64,000 nucleotides of DNA, from the NCBI RefSeq assembly GCF_963662255.1, contig NC_085084.1, positions 955,501 to 1,019,500 on the forward strand, read 5' to 3'. The notes under the pieces were generated by a model, which ran no database searches, was not told the DNA's origin, and saw only the letters and a list, made by a program, of their open reading frames with translations. Source of the DNA: Cinclus cinclus. Taxonomy: Eukaryota > Chordata > Aves > Passeriformes > Cinclidae. How positions within the stretch are numbered: the stretch's first letter is position 1; every line of letters starts with the position of its first letter. Positions 53,901 to 64,000 of the stretch are shown one piece after another. Made by a program: the position numbers and the translations under genes.

Positions 53901-56900
53901 TTCTTAGCAGGAAACCGAAAATTAATCCTGATTTTTCTGCAAAAGGAATCTCTGCAATCCGAGGGAAGCACCAATTGCTGAAATTAAAAAAATTTCTGGT
54001 GAGCCAACAAGGAGTTTCATACTCTTGGAGATCCAGTGCAATATTCTGATATTCACTTATAAACACCTAACACCAGCCAATGTTTGCAGACTTTGGGAGC
54101 TGGAGCATGCCTTTAACTAATCCTTTCCGCACAATTGAATTATTGAACAGCTACTGAGCAATAAAATTAAGGAGCTGGGAGACTGAAGCAGCCCAGCTCG
54201 CCTGTGTAAATTCTGTGTAAGACCCTGGGGTGGTGACCCACCCTGTCCTCCCCAAACCTCCCAGTGAGCACTGGCCTCCACACAAACAAAACAGTGCTCC
54301 TACACCAAGGACAAGAATCCTAAACATTCACCCAGTTTTTCACATTCACAGCATTTTTGGCTGCACACACTGAGAAAGTCAAGGATGCACCACCTTGTGA
54401 GATTACACCAAACAGCGTTCTGCACAAAACATGGTTTGTTAATTACTGTTGGGAAATCTTTAACCATATGGATATACTTGATGTGTTTAGTTATGGAATT
54501 TCAGAGCAAATGCAAATTCTTGGTTTTCTTCTGGCTTCCATATCTAAGAACACATTTTACTGCACATACACCTGAACAGTGTGAGACATGATCTCCTCAG
54601 AATGGAAAGAGCAGTAAAGAAAGCCACTTCATTCAAGATTAAATTTGAATGCTAGTTACACAAAAGGAAAAAATACAATTTTACAACGAATGTATGAAAG
54701 GAAATGCTTTTCACTTCCATATTAACTACAAAAAGACTGCTATGGCCACTTAATAAATTTCTTCTACTTTTAAGAAATAACCTGTTCTCTACCTGGACAC
54801 AGGAACTATCTAGAGAGCAGACAAATCAGTTGTCTGAAGAACATATTCTGAGGGTGAAATCACTGAGTAGTGATGATCAGTAAACATGTAAAGGGCCTTC
54901 CAGAACTTGGGTAAGGAATTAACAGGTAACTCAGATCTGCAGCATTGCCTCTGGTACAAAAGCCTTATGGCAAAGCAGGACAACTTGTCATCTTTTGTGC
55001 TTCTATGGGAGGATGAGGATGATGGGGAGATTTATTTTCTCAATTCCTGTTTTAAGCAGAAGGAGTTTAACATGCATTCTCCACAGAATGGAGCTAGACA
55101 GCTGGAAACCAGACCTAGAATTCCATTTTCAGCAATAAACCTAGAAGCAAAAGCTGCCCTAGCTAGGCTTCCTGCAGAAGGTTCAGTAGCAAGAGATGGG
55201 TCAGACAATCAATAACAAAATCAAGTTCCTCCATCCCTGATGCACGAAAGGACAGCAGTTTAATGAAACCAGAAACAAAACTGTCCTTGTGGGAGAACAG
55301 TCTCACAGGCTTTTCGTAGTAATCTGTAGTCCAAAGTAGACATAAAAGCACTGAAAACTTCTCAAATACTGAGTACTGATTATGATTAATTAAGGGGACT
55401 TGGGGCATTTAGGGTGTCCAAGTGCCTCTTAGTTGTACCAAAGGGAGATGGGTGCAGAGAGGAAAGCAGTAATTTCTCTCCCCCTCAAACACAGAAATAA
55501 ATGCAGAGACTCAAATTTTCTGAAGAGAGGTGCGCAGAGATTGATCAGCCATCTCAAATGTCCAAACTCTCTGCTCAGTAACTTCCAGGAAAATTGTATT
55601 TCTGTACTTATGACCTTTAAAAGGAATAATCTGGACAAAACTGATGACAGCATTGTCTTTGGTACTCTCTACAACCATCTGTCACAGAGCTCAGCACTGA
55701 ACTGTGCCAAGAGGGCAGAGGGGATGTGGGTCCAGCTCGTGAGGCTTTTCAGTCTCTGGGGCAAGGAGTGCCTCTGGTTTGTTACCCTGTGCATTACATG
55801 GAATTCTTCTGGGAGGCACAAACACAAAACAGGCACCTTTACCCATACCAGAAGTGATCTTTCAAAGAGCTGGCGAGAAGAACTAATCAAACCTTACCTG
55901 GAAAATAACCAAGATTTTAATACAGCTACGTGTGAGAAACAGTGAACCCCTTCTTTGCACCAGCACTACGTGGAAAAACTTCCAGTCCCAGGAGCATGAG
56001 ATAACAGGAGCACAGGAATTTCCAGACACTAAAAGTATCTTAACTACTATGTACAGAAATCATCTTTAAGAAGGGATTTTCATGTACCAGCCCTTCAAAC
56101 TCCGAGATGGGGATGAATGGCCAGGCCTAAGGAAGAGTAGGGTGGCCATTTGTGAACATCAGAAGAAAACTCCAGTTTTTATTTTCCATTTTGGACCCAG
56201 TTTTCAGCTTGGAAAGAAATGGAAAGAGATGCATGTTGGAACTTACTTCTCTCAGCAGTTCTTAAAATGTGGAAAAACAAGCTCTTAACTAGAGAGGTGA
56301 AGAGATCTCCTCAGGACACCGTGAAGAAACACAAACCATTCGACACTGAAGACTGAATTTTGCCTCAGACCCTCCATGTACATGATTTCTCACAAGACTT
56401 CAAAGCATGCTGAAGTTTTCCTCCAGGAAAAAGTGAAGTAACAGGTACCCAGAAAAGAATCATGGTGATTTTTCTGCTTCAAATGAAGCTACTCCTACTG
56501 AAATGCCTGCAGTATTAACAGGCTGAGTGAGCAAGCAACAGTTTTCTTTCCTGAGTGACCTGAAACAATCTCCAATTCTACATAACATATCTCAAAACTT
56601 CCAGGCCAGCAGCTATCTCCCTGATCCAGCACATGCACATTCATGACATGCATCTTCTCAAGTCTAAAAAAAACTGATAAAAATATATTACAAAATGTAC
56701 CTAATCAGTCCAGAACTTTGTTCACTCAGAAGAAAACATATCCAGTGGCAGATCTTGACAGAAAAAAACATACCATCTATTTTAAATATGGGGGAGCTGC
56801 AAGTACTTAAACTCAGGATGAGCATGGAAAATCATCTTTATAAAGCCAGAATAGGGCTTTGCTTTTCTATTTAGTGGATTTCTAGTAAGATGAGCACTCT

Positions 56901-59752
56901 AGCTCTGCAAGTAACAACGTACTGTCTGAGGGGGAGAAATCAAACAGCATTAATCTTACAGTTGCAGTTCAGGTAATGTAAAACTTGTAAGTAAACTTAA
57001 AGAAACTCAGTCTTTCTGTGTATTCATTTTATGAGTCAACCTGTGTGTTCCTGCCTGACTACACCAAGTGAGGCAGCAATATTTCCAAATCACTAAATCA
57101 TCTGCAAGTGCTTTCCTCCTCCATCAAGCACCCCTAAGCCTTTCTCTCTCCACAAAAGCAAAGACAAGAATATTTCCTCTCCAAACACAGCCCACTCAGC
57201 TACAGCTGCCATGTCTGCAGCAGCCAGACCACGCGTCCCTTCAGCACGAACGGTTTTTCTTAGGTCAAGTGGAACACATGCCTAATAAAAAATTCTGAAT
57301 TGCTCGTATGAATTAATAAACAAGCCTTCTGTGCTGTTTTGTACATACAATAACAGTTTTCAGACATGATAGCACAGCTACAAATACTCTACTACTTGAC
57401 CTGCTGTGTTGCAGCAGAGTTTTGATTTACCAACCCCCTCAGCTTCAGCAGGAGCCAGAATCCAGCAGCAGCTTCTGATGGTCCCCACTGATGGTGGGAT
57501 TTTGACCCCTCCACAGTCAATAGCAAGACACTGTGTGGATCAGCATTTCACTTAACACATGTTCATCTTCCTCTGCTGTGAGATCTGCTTGCAAAAACTA
57601 CCATTTTCCTGTTCTTTGACATGAGCTTACAATGCTACCTTAAAATACCAGACACAAAAACCCTGATGAAGACTGCCCCAAGCAAAACCTAAGTGATAAC
57701 AAGGACCCTCGGAGTCTTGTGAGGGATTAAATTTATTTATCCCAATTGTCACAAAAACAATGCGAAGCTTTTCTGCCACCTTAAAATATTGAGAGAATTG
57801 GTTTTATGAACAGCAGGTGAATTAATTTCTGAAATAAATCAAATTGTTTCCAAAATAAGTGTTCATCCTGTCTTGATGTGCATATAGAATCATAACATAC
57901 CATATCTTTTCTTCATCAAACACGATTTTATACAAGATGTTAAATATTCAATCACAGAATTGTAGGACACACAGAACTCACATTTTCTCACTTCTCTTGA
58001 ATTATGACAATACATATCATAAATGAAGACAGAACTGACAGCAATAAGGCCATGTAATATTCCAAGGCCTGTAGAAATTAGAACTGCTAATGGAACATAC
58101 TTAAGGATGTTTCTAACTACTTTGATTCACCTACTCAGATTCTTAGTATGCATCTAAATTTAGACTCAATAGTGAACTTACTGATCAGTTAAACTCTCCT
58201 GATCTTAAAGGTTTGTGGACTCCTTTTAGACTCCAAATACTTTCTCACTGAAAATTTCCTCTTGCTGATAATTTTGTTTCACAATTTTGCTACACCAACA
58301 ATATTTACATTTTTCAGATTTTTGGCTTTTGCTACATACACTTTATTTTGAGAACATTGTGTTCTCCACTGCTGTGCTTTGAATCTCTGCAGATTTAAAT
58401 CTCTAATGTCATTCCTCATGGTCTTACACTGTTCCTGTAAAACAACTGCTCCTTCAGAGGGGAATTAAACCTTCCTCTAATAACAAGGAACCAAAATACT
58501 AAGTAGCTAATACTAATAGCTAAGTGTTCTATTTTTCCAACAACTTTATATTTAAAACAGATTAGGACAAAATGACCAAAGCAATTGTACTTCCAAGAGA
58601 TACTTAAAAAAATAACTTGAGGAATGTGCCTTACTAAGTTGGCTGACCTTAACAACTCTGTGGGTACAAAATGTCCTCCAACTTTGTTCCTCTCTCTGAT
58701 AATTGTTTCTTTCATTAATTATGTTTAGTAGTCAGCGTTGCCTGGACATGACTGTGCAACATTGACCGAGCTCCTTAACCAGTCACCCTCACAATTTAAT
58801 CACCACTACAGGGTGTTAAAGAGACATTGGTGAAAGATGCTGGACATCTCTGACTGTGCTGATGGTGTATTCACAGTCTAAGGTGTTGTTTACTGCAAGT
58901 AAGGCAAGATCATCATGTTGCAGGATGCCAAGCCATTACCAGATTTTGACAACAGAAAATGGAAATGGTCACTTTGCTGAATCATTTCTGTTGTTCCTGA
59001 TCTGTGTTTGTAAGACATTGGGCTAGGGGCAGTATAATCTCAGTTTTATCCGTAGAAATATTTTTTGGCGGTAAGTAGACACTATTTGTGAGACAGACCT
59101 GGAAAAGACTCAAGGAAAGAGGTTGCACAGTTGTATTGTGAGAACTACTCTCACTCAAGACTCTCCCTCTTGTTTTTTGATCTAAGTCTCAAAGGCAGCA
59201 AAACTGCCATGAAACTTCTGCTCTTTATTCCTCCTGTTGTCTTGGATTTTGCATTTAACTTGTTCTATGATGCTTGATTGCTTATTAGGACAAAAAATCT
59301 TCAGGTTGCTTCAGGTTACAAAAATATATGAACCACCCCAGTTTCAGCCAGGGCGGTCCTGACAGAAGCCAGAGATAATTCCATCTATAGAAGAGTCTTT
59401 TATTTATCACTGACAGAGCACAGATATTTGGGCAGGTCACATCCATGCTTCCATCTGTCCTGTGCCCTTGTGACCAGTCTCAGGTATCCTCAGCATGGCA
59501 GACAGAGGACACTCTTTATTCTCCATTAACATGTGGTACATCACCTTGATCTCTGAGACAACCTTCAAGAGTCACCCATATTGTGCTGGCAATTAAAGAA
59601 TTAGGAACTCCTAATTCTAAGTTATCCCCAGAAAACTGAGAGTTACATATGACCAACACCTGTGTTTTTGAGCCACTGCATTGCAGAAATACTTCTCTAC
59701 CACATTTATACATGCAATTAATGAAGCCATGGTAAAGACACACAGAACTTAC

Positions 59753-59837
59753 GTAGTCATGAAAGGCTTTTGCTTCACTCGAGTGTTCACATGTTTCTCG
59801 TCTTTCTGGAGCTGCACAGTAGAGATCCCAGAACACA
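59753..59837 (-). CDS. SSBP2: SSBP2 internal coding exon: end of N-terminal LisH/LUFS domain (85 bp)
   Basis: This is an internal exon of a single-stranded DNA-binding protein (SSBP) gene. Read on the minus strand it follows a good acceptor (CTCTTGCCTTGCAG, with a CTCAC branch-like motif upstream) and ends at a donor GTAAGT. The first base completes a codon from the previous exon; then 28 codons follow, beginning [18 protein letters not shown] and ending AFHDY in phase 0. From family knowledge this is about residues 67-94 of SSBP2, the C-terminal part of the conserved domain that oligomerises through LisH and binds LDB1, protecting it from RLIM-mediated turnover in nuclear LIM-homeodomain/LMO complexes. 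This stretch is nearly identical across SSBP2, SSBP3 and SSBP4, so the paralogue is assigned from the next exon. The preceding exon, with the LisH motif and the GFLHSWW segment, is not in the window. A longer frame reading through the donor is intronic and not coding. Confidence 0.95.
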
Positions 59838-62800
59838 CTGCAAGGCAAGAGGTCACAGGGGTGGTGAGTGTGTCACTGTGATGCTCACATGCATTTCATG
59901 GCATGCACACACCCCACATGGATGTTCCTATACAGAAACATCACTTCCTCTCCACGGGGTGGGAACACTCATCTCTAAGGAATTCATCTGTAAACCATCT
60001 GTGAGAAACCAAGTTCTGCCATCTGATCTCTGAGGCAAGCAGTGCTGCGCTCCTTTAATACCACTGCACTACAGACCAAGAATCTGGTCTAATGTATGTG
60101 AACACAACATGCATTACTGTGCATTTAATCTTACCCCTCTGGCAACTGCTCAGATGATTTCCACAAAGCATGGGACGGAATGAATTTGTAATAAAATGGA
60201 AAGGAAAGAAACTGGAGAGAAAACTGGGAATCCTTCAACGGTCAAGGTTCATGGAATCACAGAATAATTTGGATTGGAAAGATTTTAGAGTCCATCCAGT
60301 CTCCACCACCTTCCACTATCCCAGGTTACTCTGAGCCCCATCCAGCCTGCCTTGGACACTTCCAGGGTTCCAGGGGCAGCCACAGCTTCTGAGGACAAAT
60401 GTCCAGTCCTGTGCTTAAACCAGAGCTCCCTGCAGATCTTGTGGTCAAGCACAGAAAGTGGATGGACATGTTCTTAGGTCATAAAGAGTAAAAGGAGGGG
60501 TATTGTGGCTCATAATTCCCCCAGAGACTCCTTCAACTAGAGGTATATACCAATCAGCTCTACCACAAACTTTCTGGAATGAAACTGTGTGTATGCTAGA
60601 ATGACTTAATAATATATTTCATAATAAAAATTGTTGGAGTTTCATTGTGGTGCTTTTTACTGGTTTAGACTTAATCCTCCACAATTTATAATCCAGCACC
60701 ATAATAGGGATTTATGGACAACTTGAGCACTCTGCTGCAGACAATCAAAATTAAGGATAATCCAGACATTAGAGATAAAAGGGACATGTTCTTGCCAGGC
60801 TTCCATCACACAACAGAAGCTGTGAAAAAATGGTCAAAGAAGGATATCCCACTTCCCATGCAGCTGTGCAAATCACTTGGATTCAACTGGGACCGTTTCA
60901 AAACCTGTGAATTCTTGTACTCCTGACAGCTGGGCATATTCTCTGCACTTCTGCATTCCTTCAAACACAGGCTTGTTGGATATATTAAAATAATGAATAA
61001 ATACCATGGCTACACAGCAGAGCCTATGAGCATTCTTCTCCCCTGGGGAATTCTACACACACAGCAATGGACTGCAGACTGAGCAATCTCACATCTACAG
61101 AGTCTCTGTATTTATTGTGTTTTCTTTCCAAGTGCAAGTATTTATGATATGTAGAATGACCCCTTAGCTACAAAATGTGCTGGAAGGTGATGAAGAAGGA
61201 AAGCCAAGTCACCTTCTTTCTTATCAACGCACTATGTACTATTTACTGTTTTCCGTATCCAATATCCAGTATCTTTTTTCTGTTATTTCCTTTTCTGTAT
61301 ATAATTTTCCTGTATCTAATTTGTTGTTATTTTATTCCTTAAGAAAAAGCTTCTAAATCCTGATCCTCTTGGTCTTTTTACAGTGTTCACCTGAATTTAT
61401 TGCCTCCAGCAGCTGAAAGTGGCCATCAACATATTCTAAAAAAATCAGAGGAGAAGAAAACTGGTACTTACCACCACCAGGAATGCAAGAATCCTGGGGG
61501 CTCCCCCAGTGTGATGTTTTTTTCCCATCTTATCTAAAACAAAATTATAAAAACAGAGGTGTACATTCTTGTGGTCATTATGACTAAAAAGAATTACATA
61601 ATTCAGATAGAAAAAGGATGAGGAAGAGAAGATTTCATAGTTATGAGATGCTTTATTGTCATCAATTTGGATGCCCTATTTACTTACTTTTTTACATTTA
61701 TTGATATAGCAGATACTTAAAATTACCTCTGCTTATGCTAGGGAAGCATAGTTAAGAATTTTATTCTTTGGGGTATTTTTAAAATTCTGAATATATAGTG
61801 TATTAATTTTAAGGTCAAAAATGCATGACTAAAAAAAGTGATTATGAAAGTACCCTTAAAACCTGGAATCTTTTCCCACTTGCACAGGACTGATGCTGTG
61901 GATTCAGCAGGTGGCACTCTTCCCCCCGCAGCCAGGGCCAGCAGTGTTTTATAATCCTCAAGGAGTGCTTCAGTCACAGGTAATGTGGCAAAAGCAAAGC
62001 AGCACCACTGCCATAACCCAGCTCCCACCACCCAGGGAAAATGTACAGCTACTCTGGCCAGCTTTCCTGTGCTGGCAAGCTCTCCTCAACACCTGTACTG
62101 CCTGGGACTTCCTTCCAACCAAGGAAAATGGGTTTGTTTCATGCTGTTTTCAAAGGAAACGCAGTTAAAGAACTCTCAGCTCCTGAATTCAAACTTTTGT
62201 TGTTGATCAGGGAACCCATCAGACAGCACCAATGCAACATCTGTCCCTCTGCAAAACATTCCCAAATATTGTACCTCAACAATAATCGCACAACCACCTA
62301 TTCAATGCCACTCAGTAGCTTGTCCTTAACTCCAAAATTAAGTTGTTTGGGCTATAATAAAGCCCACACAACACTGTTCAGAAGAATGTCTCATATTAGA
62401 ACTTGGTGGATCTAAGGCATTGTGTGCACTGCAAACTCCTCCTGTTACAACAACACAGCATCATTTCCTGTCCAATTCTGTTAAAAAAGGAGTTGTCAAA
62501 AGCACAAACTGTATTGTTCTCTACAGACAGAAGCAACAGCAGGCAAGAAGAGGGTTATTTTAATAAAATGCTTAAACAGCATTATTATGGAAGGAATTTA
62601 AAGAGATAGATCCATATACATATATGCAAAAGTACATAAAAGCTTAATATTAAAGGTAAATAAAGTGTTCATACTGCCAGGGGCCTTCCTAAAGCTGTCA
62701 TTTTTCAAAGATACTTTAGATTCTCAACTCACACTTGATTTTCACATCCAAATCTTAGGAAATTTAAGCACATACAAGTTTTGTCAATAGCTCATACACC

Positions 62801-64000
62801 TAAAAATGTTGTTTGGACTTACATGAAAATCCATATAGAAAATCTCAAATACAAAGAAACCTAATGCAATTTTGATATATTATATGAACACAATTATTCA
62901 AAAATAATTTTGCTACTTTTAGTTGTTTATAGAAGATAATCTTAAGCCACTATCACTTAAGTTGGTAAAGCTGGCAGAATGAAAACCAACACCCCTCACA
63001 CAGTAGTTAATACACAGAAAACATATTTTACAAAGTTCCTCCTTAAGTGCTGGAAGAAAAAAGTGATGAACATTTGAAAGCCAAAGCTACTGCAAAGGTA
63101 TTACACACTCTTCAAATACACTTTTCTGAGGCACAGCTGCTCCTCATGTGCCCTGGGAATGTCTTGGGAAGACTTGTATTAATAATCAGGAACACTCAGC
63201 ACCTCTGAGAAGGTTCAAAATGACAAAATGAAGAGATGCATGGTACAACCAGAATGATAAAGGGGTTCCTGAAGCAGAAATATCACTCGCTTAGGAGTAA
63301 AAATTATGTCTGTGGAGAACATTCACATTATGTCTAAGCAGTGATTGTTTTCTTCAAAGCAGGGCCTGCTGAGGAAAGTAACCAATTCATGGTTTTTGTG
63401 GGTCCTGGGACATATGTCATCTTGAGAAACTGATTGGAAGAAGGAGACTGAAGGGAATGTGGAAATTTGGCACTATTTTCAAGAGTTTTTGTTTGGTTTC
63501 TTCAAAATATCCATACTTGTGTCTATCATAGCAGATGTGGATTGTCTGATCAATGAGACGTACCAAGAATTGTTATTTATAGAGAAAAAAAAAAAATCTT
63601 CATTGTTAAGTGTCCTGGTTAAGCTTGTAGCCAGGGAATGATTAACAGGGAAATGCCAATTAACCTGGTCCAGCCAGGCTAGTTGAATTATCCAAGGCTG
63701 GAATCAGACTTCCAGGATAGAAAATACATGGTGTAAGGATCAAGTCTTCAAGGGAAGCATACAAAAGTCAAACTTGACACAAAGCATGACAAAAACACAG
63801 GGATGCTCACGACAACCATCCCTAAGTTATAGAGTATCAAGTGGATTCATAGATACCCAACTTCTATTTTCCTTATATTTGGTTCCATTCCTCTGAGCCA
63901 CAGTCCCTGCCAGATCTGTGAGAGAGGGCTCTTAACCTTTAGACACCACTGACTGCCCTACAGCTCAGACAATCTATGTGTGCTCTTCTCTTAAGCCCCA
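59838..64000 (-). other. SSBP2: End of the preceding SSBP2 intron (partial)
   Basis: These 4,163 bases lie upstream of the 85-bp exon on the minus strand and end with its acceptor. The preceding exon, which should end with the codons for SWW and two bases of a cysteine codon, is not recognisable here. The stretch contains a short reversed CR1 tail (60250-60390) and otherwise AT-rich sequence without recognised genes. A plus-strand splice-bounded segment at 61888-61979 is noted in the findings. Confidence 0.85.
60250..60390 (-). mobile_element. Short CR1 LINE 3' end (reversed)
   Basis: Left to right it reads CATGGAATCACAGAATAATT, GGATTGGAAAGATTTTAGAG, CCATCCAGTCTCCACCACC, CCAGCCTGCCTTGGACACTT and CCAGGGGCAGCCACAGCTT. 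This is the reverse complement of the CR1 3' end and of the same segment found at 41504-41667, though more diverged. Its 5' truncation point coincides with that of the other short copy. It lies in the intron upstream of the 85-bp SSBP2 exon, in the gene's orientation. Confidence 0.85.

Larger units (their letters stand above)
6479..59752 (-). other. SSBP2: SSBP2 giant intron (53,274 bp) between the two coding exons
   Basis: The donor GTAAGT is at 59752-59751 and the acceptor AG at 6480-6479 on the minus strand. Both flanking exons are in phase 0, and known SSBP proteins join the two peptides with nothing between, so all of this is normally spliced out. The contents are AT-rich unique sequence, four CR1 fragments, microsatellites and two CpG-rich patches, each listed separately. 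Very long introns are typical of SSBP2 in other vertebrates. I saw no nested gene that I can name. Confidence 0.9.
44061..59752. other. Intron stretch without recognised genes
   Basis: The upstream part of the giant intron in the gene's direction. It holds the poly-A tract at 47290, the purine tract at 47878, a short TATG repeat near 44708-44730 and otherwise unique AT-rich sequence. The longest unassigned plus-strand open frame (55433-55945, 170 codons) lies here; it shows no domain I recognise. Confidence 0.7.

Noticed and set aside
57950..58000. AATCACAGAATTGTAGGACAC resembles the start of a reversed CR1 tail
   Set aside because: The resemblance stops after about 15 bases; the following sequence does not match CR1.
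1..64000. Prokaryotic-type systems, CRISPR arrays, tRNA or rRNA genes, endogenous retrovirus
   Set aside because: None of the sequence signatures are present: no regularly spaced repeats with unique spacers, no cloverleaf with A/B boxes that I could find, no paired LTRs or retroviral gene motifs. The window is vertebrate intron.

Overview
The window is vertebrate nuclear DNA, almost certainly from a bird. It is AT-rich and intron-dominated, has no bacterial-style gene packing, carries several CR1 LINE fragments with the avian-type 3' tail, and has many simple repeats. The only protein-coding gene I can support is SSBP2 (single-stranded DNA-binding protein 2, a partner of the LDB1/LIM-domain transcription complex), transcribed on the minus strand.

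Two internal SSBP2 coding exons are visible. The upstream one, 59837 down to 59753, encodes the end of the conserved N-terminal LisH/LUFS (FORWARD) domain. The next, 6478 down to 6389, encodes the start of the proline-rich region, including [15 protein letters not shown], which is the SSBP2 rather than the SSBP3 or SSBP4 version as I know them. Both have GT/AG splice sites in the correct phase and join directly (..AFHDY + SAAAAPSP..). The intron between them is 53,274 bases. Positions 1-6388 are the start of the next intron and 59838-64000 the end of the preceding one. Neither the first exon with the LisH motif, nor the exon after FFQ, nor the 3' end is present.

Layout, left to right: part of the downstream intron, with a CR1 tail (about 2455-2515), a splice-bounded open candidate exon (3451-3256) and a 42-base candidate microexon (2833-2792); the 90-base exon; then the giant intron. 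The intron holds a CpG-rich patch (12438-12830) next to a CR1 fragment, a 447-base CATC satellite (14176-14622), a CR1 remnant (about 30746-30970), a 1.2-kb decayed CR1 with reverse-transcriptase motifs and an internal deletion (about 34600-35762), a short CR1 (41504-41667), a poly-G/GA/CpG cluster (43741-44060) and many microsatellites. After the 85-base exon comes the upstream intron piece with one more short CR1 (60250-60390).

I found no CRISPR array, prokaryotic system, tRNA, rRNA or intact mobile element. Most open frames of 60-170 codons on either strand look like chance reading through intron sequence. The most useful follow-ups are the candidate unannotated exons, two AG|GT junctions that resemble recursive splice sites within the giant intron, and the two CpG clusters as possible intragenic promoters.
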